Source: Mycetocola_B reblochoni | GTDB taxonomy: Bacteria; Actinomycetota; Actinomycetes; Actinomycetales; Microbacteriaceae | Assembly (NCBI RefSeq): GCF_003667525.1 | Contig: NZ_RCUW01000008.1 | Coordinates: 47,448 to 111,447, forward strand | DNA length: 64,000 nt | Reading direction: 5' to 3' | Shown: positions 18,004 through 25,842 of the stretch, piece by piece | Layout: each line of letters begins with the position of its first letter | How positions within the stretch are numbered: position 1 is the stretch's first letter | Notes under the pieces: model-generated | The model's database searches: none | The model's input: the letters and a program-made list of their open reading frames with translations, nothing else | What the model was told of the DNA's origin: nothing | Position numbers and translations under genes: made by a program

Positions 18004-18660
18004 ATGTCCGACCAGACACCCACGCCTCCCACCGACGGACCCGCCGTCCCGCCCGTGCCGCCGGCGCCGCCCGTGGCACCGCAGGGACCGTCCGCCCCTC
18101 AGGGCCAGGGGAATGGCCTCGCGATCACCGCCCTCGTCCTCGGAATCCTCTCCGTCGTGCTGTGCTGGTTCCCGCTGCTGGCCGCACCGCTCGGGATCGT
18201 GGCGCTCGTCCTCGGAATCGTCGCGCTCCGCAAGCGCCAGGCGAAGGGCATGTCGCTGACCGGCATCATCACCGGTGGCGTCGGCGTGCTGATCTCGATC
18301 ATCGTGATCATCATCTCCGCGATCGTCTTCGCAACCGCGATCTCCACCGCCAACAACTACACAGACGAGTACACCGAGCAGTCGGAGGCCGTGTACGAGC
18401 TCGAGTTCCGCGCCTCGGTCAACTCGGGCGACGCGAGCGTCAGCTACAGCACCGGGGGCAGCAGCTCGTCCACCGACATCACCGCGGAGGAGTGGTCCGA
18501 GACCGCCACCCTCGAGGGCTACGACGCCGCCTCCCTCGTCGTCACGGGCGACTACGAGACCAGTGACCAGGAGGTCACCTGCGAGCTCATCCTCGACGGC
18601 GAGGTCGTCGACAGCCAGAGCGGCACCACGAGCGTCAGCTGCTCGGCAAGCACCTTCTGA
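18004..18660 (+). CDS. DUF4190-type membrane protein with MmpS-like C-terminus
   Basis: 218 aa. A Pro-rich cytoplasmic N-terminus of about 35 residues is followed by two transmembrane segments of the DUF4190 kind (LAITALVLGILSVVLCWFPLLAAPLGIVALVLGIVALRKR), then a third helix (GVGVLISIIVIIISAIVF), and an exported domain of about 100 residues. That domain resembles the MmpS accessory fold: two cysteines in VTCELILDGEVV and SVSCSAS, probably disulfide-bonded. ATG 18004 follows AAGGGATCATCTCC, a weak site. A hairpin terminator follows. Confidence 0.75.
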   Translation: MSDQTPTPPTDGPAVPPVPPAPPVAPQGPSAPQGQGNGLAITALVLGILSVVLCWFPLLAAPLGIVALVLGIVALRKRQAKGMSLTGIITGGVGVLISIIVIIISAIVFATAISTANNYTDEYTEQSEAVYELEFRASVNSGDASVSYSTGGSSSSTDITAEEWSETATLEGYDAASLVVTGDYETSDQEVTCELILDGEVVDSQSGTTSVSCSASTF

Positions 18661-18690
18661 CCCGGCAGCGCCGAGCACAGAACCCCGAGT

Positions 18691-18715
18691 GCCCCGACCG
18701 GATGACGGTCGGGGC
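18691..18715. terminator. bidirectional terminator between the DUF4190 and GNAT genes
   Basis: Perfect 10-base stem GCCCCGACCG / CGGTCGGGGC around GATGA, in the gap between two convergent genes. Confidence 0.75.
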
Positions 18716-18761
18716 CCTCGTCGTCCACCGGCGCGGCTCCGTGTGCCGCGGTCAGCGACGC

Positions 18762-19277
18762 CTACCCCGCAGAGCCCTGGACCGGGGGCGGGGCGGCGAT
18801 ACTGGGCTCAGCGGGGGAGAGCACACGCTCGAAGCAGATCGAGTGCGGGTCGTCCGCGTAGGCGCCGAAGCGCTCGATCCGCCGGTAGCCCTCCCGCTCG
18901 TACAGCCGGATCGCCTCCGGCTGCCTGTCGCCGGCCTCGAGCAGCATCCGCGTCGCCCCCTCCGCCCGTGCGGCCGATTCGAGCGCCCTGAGCACGGCGA
19001 CGGCGACGCCCCTGCCGCGGGACTCGGGCACCACGTACATCCGCTTGAGCTCGACCACCCCGTCGCCGAGCGGTCGCAGCCCACCGCAGCCGAGCGCTGA
19101 GCCGTCCGCCGCGCGGGCGACGAGGAAGACGCTGACCGAGTCGGCCGTCGGGGCCGCGCCGTACTCGTGGTCGTCGTTGCCGTAGCGGGAGTCGAGCTCG
19201 GCCCGCTGGGCGGCGCGCAGCGATGTCGCGTCCGGGTCATCCCAGGCGACGCTGTCGATGCGGAGTGGGGTCGTCAT
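18762..19277 (-). CDS. GNAT-family N-acetyltransferase
   Basis: Acetyl-CoA-dependent N-acetyltransferase, 171 aa. Motif A is VVPESRGRGVAVAVLRALE with the R-G-x-G acetyl-CoA pyrophosphate loop, preceded by the strand GVVELKRMYV; the last strands carry GYRRIERFGAY and SICFERVL. The substrate is not readable. Divergent from a TetR-type regulator, with two palindromic operators in between, so it is probably that regulator's target. Confidence 0.9.
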   Translation of the reverse strand: MTTPLRIDSVAWDDPDATSLRAAQRAELDSRYGNDDHEYGAAPTADSVSVFLVARAADGSALGCGGLRPLGDGVVELKRMYVVPESRGRGVAVAVLRALESAARAEGATRMLLEAGDRQPEAIRLYEREGYRRIERFGAYADDPHSICFERVLSPAEPSIAAPPPVQGSAG

Positions 19278-19295
19278 GAATCGGGTCCTCTCGTC

Positions 19296-19324
19296 GTAAC
19301 AAACGTTACGGTAACACTTGTTAC
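19296..19324. promoter_or_regulatory. double palindromic operator between the GNAT and TetR genes
   Basis: Two 14-base palindromes with identical arms, GTAAC-n4-GTTAC at 19296-19309 and again at 19311-19324, centres 15 bases apart. They lie in the divergent gap and are AT-rich against the surroundings. This is a typical TetR-family operator arrangement for two dimers. Confidence 0.8.
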
Positions 19325-19437
19325 GCTGTGCTCAGACCCCGGACACGGCGACCAGCACAGCACCCCCGAGAGCCGCGTGCGGGAACCAGCCCCGCGGGCC
19401 TCCGTTCCCGCCGACCCCCAGAGAGGAGCCCGGCAGC

Positions 19438-20046
19438 ATGACCCGCACGAGAGACGACGACCGGCGCGAACGCCTGTCCGCCGCCACCTGGACCGTCCTG
19501 GCCAGGGACGGGGTCTCCGGGCTCACGCTGCGCGCCGTCGCCGCCGAGGCCGGATGCACCACCGGCCTCGTCCTGCACGCCTTCGCCGACAAGCGTGCCC
19601 TGCTCCTGCACGCGCGCGAACTGCTGCACAGCCGTGGCACGAGCCACGCGGACGCCCTCGACGACGGAACGCGCGGGCCCGCGGACGTGCTGCGGCTGTT
19701 CCTGCTGCGCAGCGTCGACGCCGGACCGGGGGAGGACGACGGAACCGACCGCAACGAGGACGCCAGGGTGTGGCTCGGGTTCCTGGCCGCCTCGCTGTCC
19801 GACCCCGTGCTCGCCGAACGGCACAGGCAGGGCAACCACGCGTTCCTCGGCCGGTGCGCCGCCCTCATCGGCCGGGCGCTCCCCGAGCTGGGGGAGCGGG
19901 AGTGCGAGGAGAGGGCGCTCGCGCTGTCCGCCACCGTCGAGGGCCTGAACACACTGAGCACCGCCGATCCCGATCGCTACGACCGCCGCGTCAGGCGCTC
20001 CGCGGTCGACGGCGCGATCCGCACCGCCCTGGCCCCGAGACCGTAG
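19438..20046 (+). CDS. TetR-family transcriptional regulator
   Basis: 202 aa. The N-terminal helix-turn-helix is intact (LSAATWTVLARDGVSGLTLRAVAAEAGCTTGLVLHAFADKRALLLHA is split by turns as in the family). The C-terminal ligand domain is of the BetI-like type (WLGFLAASLSDPVLAERHR, ATVEGLNTL). ATG 19438 follows GAGAGGAG at a good distance; the open frame upstream covers the operators and is not coding. It should repress itself and the divergent acetyltransferase gene through the palindromes at 19296-19324. Confidence 0.9.
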   Translation: MTRTRDDDRRERLSAATWTVLARDGVSGLTLRAVAAEAGCTTGLVLHAFADKRALLLHARELLHSRGTSHADALDDGTRGPADVLRLFLLRSVDAGPGEDDGTDRNEDARVWLGFLAASLSDPVLAERHRQGNHAFLGRCAALIGRALPELGERECEERALALSATVEGLNTLSTADPDRYDRRVRRSAVDGAIRTALAPRP

Positions 20047-20049
20047 GCT
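20044..20049 (+). promoter_or_regulatory. -10 element before the small lipoprotein gene
   Basis: TAGGCT lying across the stop codon of the TetR gene, about 40 bases before the lipoprotein ATG, which has its own GAGAGGA ribosome-binding site. Confidence 0.45.
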
Positions 20050-20088
20050 GTAATCCCGTTCCGTCCGTCGTTCCCGAGAGGAACCCCC

Positions 20089-20511
20089 ATGGCCCGACGA
20101 CCCGCGCGCGGCCCCGCCGCCGTCCTCGTTCTCCTCGGCGTGCTCGGCACGAGCGCCTGCGCACCGGGCGGAGCGGAGGAGTGCGCGAGCTGGCCGGAGC
20201 TCTCCAGCGAGCAGCAGCGCACCGACGCCTCCCAGCTCGTCGTCATCGGCACCGTCGACGAGCGCGACGGCGACGAGCGGATGCTCGGGGTCGATGCCGC
20301 GGCCTGGACCGTCACCGTCGACGAGACGCTCAAGGGCGACGCCGAGGCCGGCAGCCGGATCCGCGTCGTCTCCACGCCCGAGACGTGCGGCAGCGGCGAC
20401 TGGAGCGACCCGCTCGACACCGACACCCCGCTCGTGCTCTACCTCGTCGGCGACGACCAGGGCAACTGGGCGACCGTGACGCCGTTCGACGGGACCGCTC
20501 CGGCCGTCTGA
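20089..20511 (+). CDS. small secreted lipoprotein
   Basis: 140 aa, function not recognised. An Arg-rich start, a hydrophobic stretch (AVLVLLGVLG) and the lipobox GTSAC give a type II signal peptide with lipidation at the cysteine near residue 24. The mature part has one further cysteine pair (ECASW and ETCGSG), and a beta-rich pattern (AWTVTVDETLKGDAEAGSRIRVV) seen in small domains of unknown function that describe binding to the cell surface. Confidence 0.75.
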   Translation: MARRPARGPAAVLVLLGVLGTSACAPGGAEECASWPELSSEQQRTDASQLVVIGTVDERDGDERMLGVDAAAWTVTVDETLKGDAEAGSRIRVVSTPETCGSGDWSDPLDTDTPLVLYLVGDDQGNWATVTPFDGTAPAV

Positions 20512-20545
20512 TCAGCGCCGGCCCCGCGGGGAGCCCGCGCCCGAC

Positions 20546-21886
20546 TCAGCCGTCGGTGACCGCGACGTTCGCGAGGTCCTGCGCCTGGGTCAGCGCCTCG
20601 CCGACCTCGCGATCACCCTCGAACATCTGGTCGAAGATGGGCTCGAACACGGCCGCGCCGTCCTCGTAGTGCGAGCTGGAGGGTGCGGGGATCGGGGTCG
20701 CACCGTTCACCGAGTCGAAGAACGGCGTGACGTCGACGTCCTCGCCGGACCAGTACGAGGTGAAGGCGTCCTCCGCCGCGGTGACGGCGGGAACCGCGCT
20801 GCCGGACGTGCCGAGGTAGGCGTTGCCCTCCTCGCTGCCCATCCAGCTCAGCACGCGCTTGATCTGGTCCTGCTTCTCGCTCTGGGCGTTGCCCGCGGCG
20901 ACGATGCCGTTGGTGACCGAGACGCGGCCTTTCGGGCCGGAGGCCATCGGCACGACGCCCCAGTCGAAGTCGGCGCCGTCGGCGACGTTCTTCAGGTTGT
21001 AGACGCCCGACTGGAACAGGGCGAGCTTGCCGTCGATGAAGGCGTCGCGGCTGAAGTCGCCGTCCGCGTTCGTCTCCGCACCCGGGGGCGCGACGTGCGC
21101 GTCGTTGACCGCGTCGACGAGGTACTGGAACGCCTGGGCGGAGGCGGGCTCGGCGAAGGAGAACTGCTCGCCGTCCTCGAAGGAGCCGCCGTTCGAGCCG
21201 ATGTAGGGCAGCAGGATCGCCTGCAGGTCGTTGCCGATGTTGGTGCCGTACTGCGCCAGCTTGTCGCCGGAGAAGCCCTTCTCGTCGCCGCGCGTGCCCG
21301 ACTCGTCGACGGTGAGCTTCTTGGCCACGTCGAGGAAGGTGTCGTCGTCCTCGTCGGGGCTCCAGACCAGGGAGCCGAGGGACTCCGGGTCCACGCCGGC
21401 CTCCTCGAGGAGGTCGGCGTTGTAGTACGTCGCAATGCCGGCGTCGTACACCTGCGGGACACCCCAGAGGACGTCGTCCCTGGTGAACTGATCGACGACG
21501 CTGGACTCCCAGGCGCCGCGCGCGTTCGACCCGAGCGCCTCGTCGATGTTGACGAGGTTGTTGCTGTCCGCGTAGCCCGCGTAGCTGGACGAGTTCACCC
21601 AGAACACGTCCGCCGCGGTGGACCCGGCCACGTCGGTGCGCAGCTGCGTCCAGTACTCGTCCCACGGGACGACGGAGACCTCGACGTCGATGTCGCTGTT
21701 GGCCTTCTCGAACGCGGCGAACGACTCCTCGTAGGAGGCCGCGACCGTCTCGTCCCACAGCCGGACGGTCACCGTCGTGGTGCCGTCGGGGTTCTGGGTG
21801 CTGCTCGGCGCGGGGGAGGAGCACCCGGCGAGGGCGAGGGCGCCGACGGCGACGACGGCGGTGATGACGAGGGGGCGAGTACGCAT
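20546..21886 (-). CDS. sugar ABC transporter solute-binding lipoprotein (orphan)
   Basis: Family 1 extracellular solute-binding protein, 446 aa. The signal peptide MRTRPLVITAVVAVGALALAG ends in a lipobox ALAGC. The mature protein shows TVTVRLWDETVAASYEESFAAFEKANSDIDVEV and AADVFWVNSSSYAGYA, normal for sugar-binding lobes. ATG 21886 is chosen for the signal peptide; the longer frame is non-coding. No permease or ATPase genes are adjacent, although such proteins are usually first in a three- or four-gene operon. A TAGCAT hexamer at 21966-21971 (minus strand) may be the promoter. Confidence 0.92.
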   Translation of the reverse strand: MRTRPLVITAVVAVGALALAGCSSPAPSSTQNPDGTTTVTVRLWDETVAASYEESFAAFEKANSDIDVEVSVVPWDEYWTQLRTDVAGSTAADVFWVNSSSYAGYADSNNLVNIDEALGSNARGAWESSVVDQFTRDDVLWGVPQVYDAGIATYYNADLLEEAGVDPESLGSLVWSPDEDDDTFLDVAKKLTVDESGTRGDEKGFSGDKLAQYGTNIGNDLQAILLPYIGSNGGSFEDGEQFSFAEPASAQAFQYLVDAVNDAHVAPPGAETNADGDFSRDAFIDGKLALFQSGVYNLKNVADGADFDWGVVPMASGPKGRVSVTNGIVAAGNAQSEKQDQIKRVLSWMGSEEGNAYLGTSGSAVPAVTAAEDAFTSYWSGEDVDVTPFFDSVNGATPIPAPSSSHYEDGAAVFEPIFDQMFEGDREVGEALTQAQDLANVAVTDG

Positions 21887-22119
21887 GCTGCTCTTCCTGG
21901 GCCGACGCAGCCCGGTCGGGTGTCCGGGGTGCTCCGCGGCCCGAGACGGGGTTCGGACCCCCACGATGCTAGACCACGCCACTGCAAACATCGAACGGGC
22001 GTCCGGCCGGGCCGACGCGGGCCGAGGTGTTCTGCCCGCGCTCGGGAGCGGGGGAGTGCACAGCGACGGCCTCACGGAGCGGTCTACCGCGAGCCGCGGT
22101 CGAGGACCAGGATGGGGCC

Positions 22120-23358
22120 ATGACGCCCGCAACCGAGCTCCCGCCCCTCACCGACCTCTACACGGACCTGCACGCGCACCCCGAGCTCAGCCTCGCCGAG
22201 ACGCGCACGGCCGGCATCGTCGCCGAGCGGCTGCGCGCAGTGGGCTGCACCGTGGACACGGGCGTCGGAGGGACGGGGGTCGTCGGGGTCCTCGACCGCG
22301 GAGACGGACCGACCGTGCTGCTCCGCGCCGACATGGACGCGCTCCCGGTGGCCGAGCAGACCGGGCTGCCCTACCGGAGCACGGTGACGACGGTCACGCC
22401 CGACGGCCGTGAGGTGCCCGTCATGCATGCCTGCGGCCACGACATGCACACCGCCGCCCTGCTCGGCGCCGTCGCCGAGCTCGCCGCCGACACCGCTTGG
22501 AGCGGCAGGGCGCTCGCCGTCTTCCAGCCGGCCGAGGAGCTCGGCACCGGTGCCGCCGCAATGGTCGCCGACGGGCTGTTCGAGCGCTTCGGCACCCCCG
22601 ACGTTGTCCTCGGCCAGCACGTCGCCCCACTGCCGGCCGGCGTGCTCGGCGTGCAGCCGGGACCGGCGTTCGCCGGCTCCGACGCCCTGACCATCCGGCT
22701 GTACGGCAGGGGAGGCCACGGATCACGCCCGGAGACGACGATCGATCCGGTCGTCCTCGCCGCCGCGGTGATCCTCCGGCTGCAGACGATCGTCTCGCGA
22801 GAGGTCGCCGGAGCAGAGACCGCCGTGCTCACCGTCGGCTCCGTCCACGCAGGGACGGCACCCAACATCATCCCCGACACGGCCGAGCTCACCGTCGGCA
22901 TCCGGACGTTCACGCCGCAGGTGCGCGACCGCATCCTCACGGCGATCGAGCGCATCGTCCGCGCCGAGTGCGCCGCATCGGGGGCCGAGCGCGAGCCGGA
23001 GTTCACCTCGACCCACTCCTTCCCCCCTCTGGTCAACGACGGGGAGGGGGCCAGGGCGACCGCGGCCGCCCTCGCCGCGGGCGTGCCCGGCATCAGGGTC
23101 ATCGAGCCGGGGCCGGTCACCGGGAGCGAAGACGTCGGCGGCTTCGCCACGGCGTCAGGCGCCCCACTGGTCTACTGGATCCTCGGCGGGGCCGACCCCT
23201 CGCTGTTCGCCGGGGCGAGGGACGAGGAGGACATCGCCCGCATCGTGGCCGAGCAGCCGTCCAACCACTCGCCGTTCTTCGCGCCGGTCATCGAGCCCAC
23301 GCTCGGCATCGGCGTCGCGGCGCTGCGAACCGCGGCGCTGCACTGGCTCGCCCGCTGA
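22120..23358 (+). CDS. M20-family amidohydrolase (hippurate hydrolase type)
   Basis: Zinc-dependent hydrolase, 412 aa, of the peptidase M20D group that removes acyl groups from amino acids. Metal-binding and catalytic segments are present: HAHPELS, RADMDALP (about residue 69), HACGHDMHT (about residue 104), the EELGTGA glutamate pair, and GRGGHGSRPE in the dimerisation domain. The final HSPFF segment has the last metal ligand. ATG 22120 matches the family start; the open frame upstream is not conserved-looking. Confidence 0.93.
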   Translation: MTPATELPPLTDLYTDLHAHPELSLAETRTAGIVAERLRAVGCTVDTGVGGTGVVGVLDRGDGPTVLLRADMDALPVAEQTGLPYRSTVTTVTPDGREVPVMHACGHDMHTAALLGAVAELAADTAWSGRALAVFQPAEELGTGAAAMVADGLFERFGTPDVVLGQHVAPLPAGVLGVQPGPAFAGSDALTIRLYGRGGHGSRPETTIDPVVLAAAVILRLQTIVSREVAGAETAVLTVGSVHAGTAPNIIPDTAELTVGIRTFTPQVRDRILTAIERIVRAECAASGAEREPEFTSTHSFPPLVNDGEGARATAAALAAGVPGIRVIEPGPVTGSEDVGGFATASGAPLVYWILGGADPSLFAGARDEEDIARIVAEQPSNHSPFFAPVIEPTLGIGVAALRTAALHWLAR

Positions 23359-23393
23359 GGCGACGGGAACGCCGCCCCAGCGGACGCCACGGC

Positions 23394-24455
23394 TCAGGCG
23401 TCCGCCGACACCGCCCAGAAGTTCACGCCCGCGTCGCCGGCGAACTCGTCGATCGCCGTCAGCTCCTCCTGGCTGAACTCGAGGTTGTCGAGCGCCGCGA
23501 GGTTCTCCTTCAGCTGCGTGACCGACGAGACCCCGATGAGCGTCGACACGACGGCGGGGTTGTGCAGCACCCAGGCCAGCGCCATCTGCGCCAGCGACTG
23601 CCCCCGGCCCGCGGCGATGACGGCCAGTCCGCGCAGCCGGCGACGCAGCTCCTCGTCGACGTGACGCGACCGCGGCGAACCGGCCGACTCCGCGGGGGCG
23701 TCTCCGAGATAGCGGTCGGTCAGCAGGCCCTGCGCGAGCGCTGTGAACGCGATCGCCCCGCGGCCGCGACGGACGAGCACCTCGTCCAGTCCGCCCTCGA
23801 TCCAGCGGTTCAGCAGCGAGTACGCCGGCTGGTGGATGACCAGGGGGGTGCCCAGCCTGTCCGCGATGTCGAGCGCCTGCTCGGTGCGCTCCGCCGAGTA
23901 GGACGAGATCCCGACGTAGCGGGTCTTGCCCTGCCGGACGGCCGTGTCGAGAGCCCCGATCGTCTCCTCCAGCGGGGTGTCCTCGTCGAAGCGGTGCGAG
24001 TAGAAGATGTCGACGTGGTCGAGGCCGAGCCGCTGCAGCGAGGCGTCCAGGCTGGAGAGCAGGTACCCGCGCGAGCCGAGCTGTCCGAACGGCCCCGGCC
24101 ACATGTCCCAGCCGGCCTTCGTCGTGATCGTGAGCTCGTCGCGGTACGGCGCGAAGTCCTTGCGCAGGTGCCGGCCGAGGTTCTCCTCCGCCGAGCCGTA
24201 CGGCGGACCGTAGTTGTTGGCCAGGTCCCAGTGGTTGACCCCGTGGTCGAAGGCGTAGCGGAGGATCTCGCGCTGGGTCTGGAAGGGGCGGTCGTCGCCG
24301 AAGTTGTACCAGAAGCCGAGCGAGAGCGGCGGCAGCAGCAGCCCGCTGTCGCCGAGGCGGCGGTACTCGGTGCCGGTGTAGCGATCGGCTGCGGCGCGGT
24401 AGGGCGCGTGGGTGTCGGGGACCCCCTGGTCGAAGCGGACACGCGACTGCGTCAT
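23394..24455 (-). CDS. aldo/keto reductase, YghZ-like
   Basis: NADPH-dependent reductase, 353 aa. The TIM-barrel start YRRLGDSGLLLPPLSLGFWYNFGDD and the HWDLANNYGPPYGSAEENLG segment with the catalytic Asp and Tyr match the L-glyceraldehyde-3-phosphate reductase (YghZ) and potassium-channel-beta-like group. The C-terminal VVSTLIGVSSVTQLKENLAAL is the cofactor-binding end. Physiological substrate unknown; members detoxify small aldehydes. Convergent with the M20 gene. Confidence 0.93.
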   Translation of the reverse strand: MTQSRVRFDQGVPDTHAPYRAAADRYTGTEYRRLGDSGLLLPPLSLGFWYNFGDDRPFQTQREILRYAFDHGVNHWDLANNYGPPYGSAEENLGRHLRKDFAPYRDELTITTKAGWDMWPGPFGQLGSRGYLLSSLDASLQRLGLDHVDIFYSHRFDEDTPLEETIGALDTAVRQGKTRYVGISSYSAERTEQALDIADRLGTPLVIHQPAYSLLNRWIEGGLDEVLVRRGRGAIAFTALAQGLLTDRYLGDAPAESAGSPRSRHVDEELRRRLRGLAVIAAGRGQSLAQMALAWVLHNPAVVSTLIGVSSVTQLKENLAALDNLEFSQEELTAIDEFAGDAGVNFWAVSADA

Positions 24456-24586
24456 GGCACGGACTCCCTTGTTGCCGGTAGACGCCGCCGTCCGGCGACG
24501 CCATCGTCAGCCTAAACGGGATCGGGGCGCGCGGACCAGCGACCGCGTCACACGCCGACGGGTATCGTCCGCCACGCCGGACGGGC

Positions 24587-24592
24587 TAACCT
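24587..24592 (+). promoter_or_regulatory. -10 element of the AI-2E transporter gene (leaderless)
   Basis: TAACCT followed by six bases and the ATG of the transporter gene. Confidence 0.55.
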
Positions 24593-24598
24593 TCACCC

Positions 24599-25771
24599 AT
24601 GGCGACACCGGCACAGACACCCTCGACCGGCCGCGGCCGGCTCACCGCGCTCCTCACCGACCAGCTGGGCTGGCTGGCGATGCGGAGCCTGCAGATCCTG
24701 GTGGTGATCGGTCTGGCCGCCCTGCTGGTGGTCGCGCTCGTCCAGCTGAAGGTCGTGGTCATCCCCGTCCTCATCGCACTCATCCTCTCCGCCGCAATCT
24801 CGCCGGTGGTCCGCTGGCTCGCGGCCAAGAAGGTGCCGAAGATGCTCGCAACCTGGATCACCCTGATCGCCGGTGCGCTCATCTTCGGCGGCGTCGTCTG
24901 GCTGATCTCCTCGACCGTCTCGAACCAGTGGGACGACCTGGTCGAGTCGGCGAGCAACGGCGTCGCGCAGATCAACGACGCGCTCCAGCACCTGCCGTTC
25001 TCCATCAGCAACGACCAACTGGAGAGCATGAAGAGCGCCGTCGGGGACTTCCTCACCAGCAGCCAGTTCGGCTCGGGGGCCATCGCGGGCGTGTCCGCCG
25101 TCGCGAGCGTGATCACCGGCTTCCTGCTGACCCTGGTCATCCTGTTCTACTTCCTCAAGGACGGCGACCGGATCTGGGCGTTCATCCTCACCCCGTTCAG
25201 CGGCGAGCGCTACGCCCGCGGCGTCCGGGTGGGCCAGACCACGCAGCGCGTGCTCGGCGGTTACGTCAGGGGGACGGCGACGATCGCCCTCGTCGACGCG
25301 ATCGGCATCGGCGCGGTGCTGCTGATCATGCAGGTGCCGCTCGCGATCCCGCTCACCGTGGTCGTCTTCGTCGGCGCGTTCATCCCGATCGTCGGGGCGA
25401 CGCTGGCCGGAACGCTCGCGGCGCTCGTCGCGCTCGTCGACCAGGGGCTCGTCGTCGCACTGATCGTCGTGGCCGCGGTCGTCGCCGTCAACCAGCTGGA
25501 GGGGAACCTGCTTCAGCCCGTGGTCATGGCCCAGTCGCTGAAGCTGCACCCGCTCGTCGTCCTCGTCGCGCTGACCGGCGGCACCGTGCTGGCAGGGATC
25601 ATCGGTGCGGTGCTGGCGGTCCCGATCGTCGCCGCGGCGTGGGCGATCATCAAGACCTGGAACGTCCCCGCAGACCCGGAGGTGCTCGCCAGCGACGCGG
25701 CGGCGGAGCCGGCGCGGCCGCGACCGCCACGCGGACGGCTCGCCCGATTCATCCTCGGCGCGCGCGGCTGA
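24599..25771 (+). CDS. AI-2E family transporter
   Basis: 390-aa membrane protein of the PerM/AI-2 exporter family. Seven or eight hydrophobic helices are visible, with the family pattern: VVVIPVLIALILSAAISPVVRWL at the N-terminus, a long extracytoplasmic helical segment (about residues 105-155), then GFLLTLVILFYFLKDGDRIW, LGGYVRGTATIALVDAI and VVFVGAFIPIVGATLAGTLAAL, and NQLEGNLLQPVVMAQSLKLHP near the end. Members move varied substrates, including sodium/protons or signalling molecules, so the AI-2 label is only a family name. ATG 24599 is leaderless. Confidence 0.92.
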   Translation: MATPAQTPSTGRGRLTALLTDQLGWLAMRSLQILVVIGLAALLVVALVQLKVVVIPVLIALILSAAISPVVRWLAAKKVPKMLATWITLIAGALIFGGVVWLISSTVSNQWDDLVESASNGVAQINDALQHLPFSISNDQLESMKSAVGDFLTSSQFGSGAIAGVSAVASVITGFLLTLVILFYFLKDGDRIWAFILTPFSGERYARGVRVGQTTQRVLGGYVRGTATIALVDAIGIGAVLLIMQVPLAIPLTVVVFVGAFIPIVGATLAGTLAALVALVDQGLVVALIVVAAVVAVNQLEGNLLQPVVMAQSLKLHPLVVLVALTGGTVLAGIIGAVLAVPIVAAAWAIIKTWNVPADPEVLASDAAAEPARPRPPRGRLARFILGARG

Positions 25772-25790
25772 TCCTCCGGGCTTCCGATTA

Positions 25791-25811
25791 ACCCCCGCCC
25801 TGGCCGGGGGT
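25791..25811 (+). terminator. short hairpin after the AI-2E transporter gene
   Basis: ACCCCC / GGGGGT stem of six bases around nine bases, 19 bases past the stop. Weak; it could equally be part of the next promoter region. Confidence 0.35.
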
Positions 25812-25829
25812 GTCGGCGGTCACAGCGTC

Positions 25830-25835
25830 TACTCT
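25830..25835 (+). promoter_or_regulatory. -10 element of the G6PDH-like gene (leaderless)
   Basis: TACTCT followed by seven bases and the ATG at 25843. Confidence 0.5.
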
Positions 25836-25842
25836 TGACGCT

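Noticed and set aside
18004..18660. DUF4190 protein taken as a true MmpS transporter accessory
   Set aside because: Only the C-terminal part resembles MmpS and no MmpL gene is adjacent, so a function claim is not supported.
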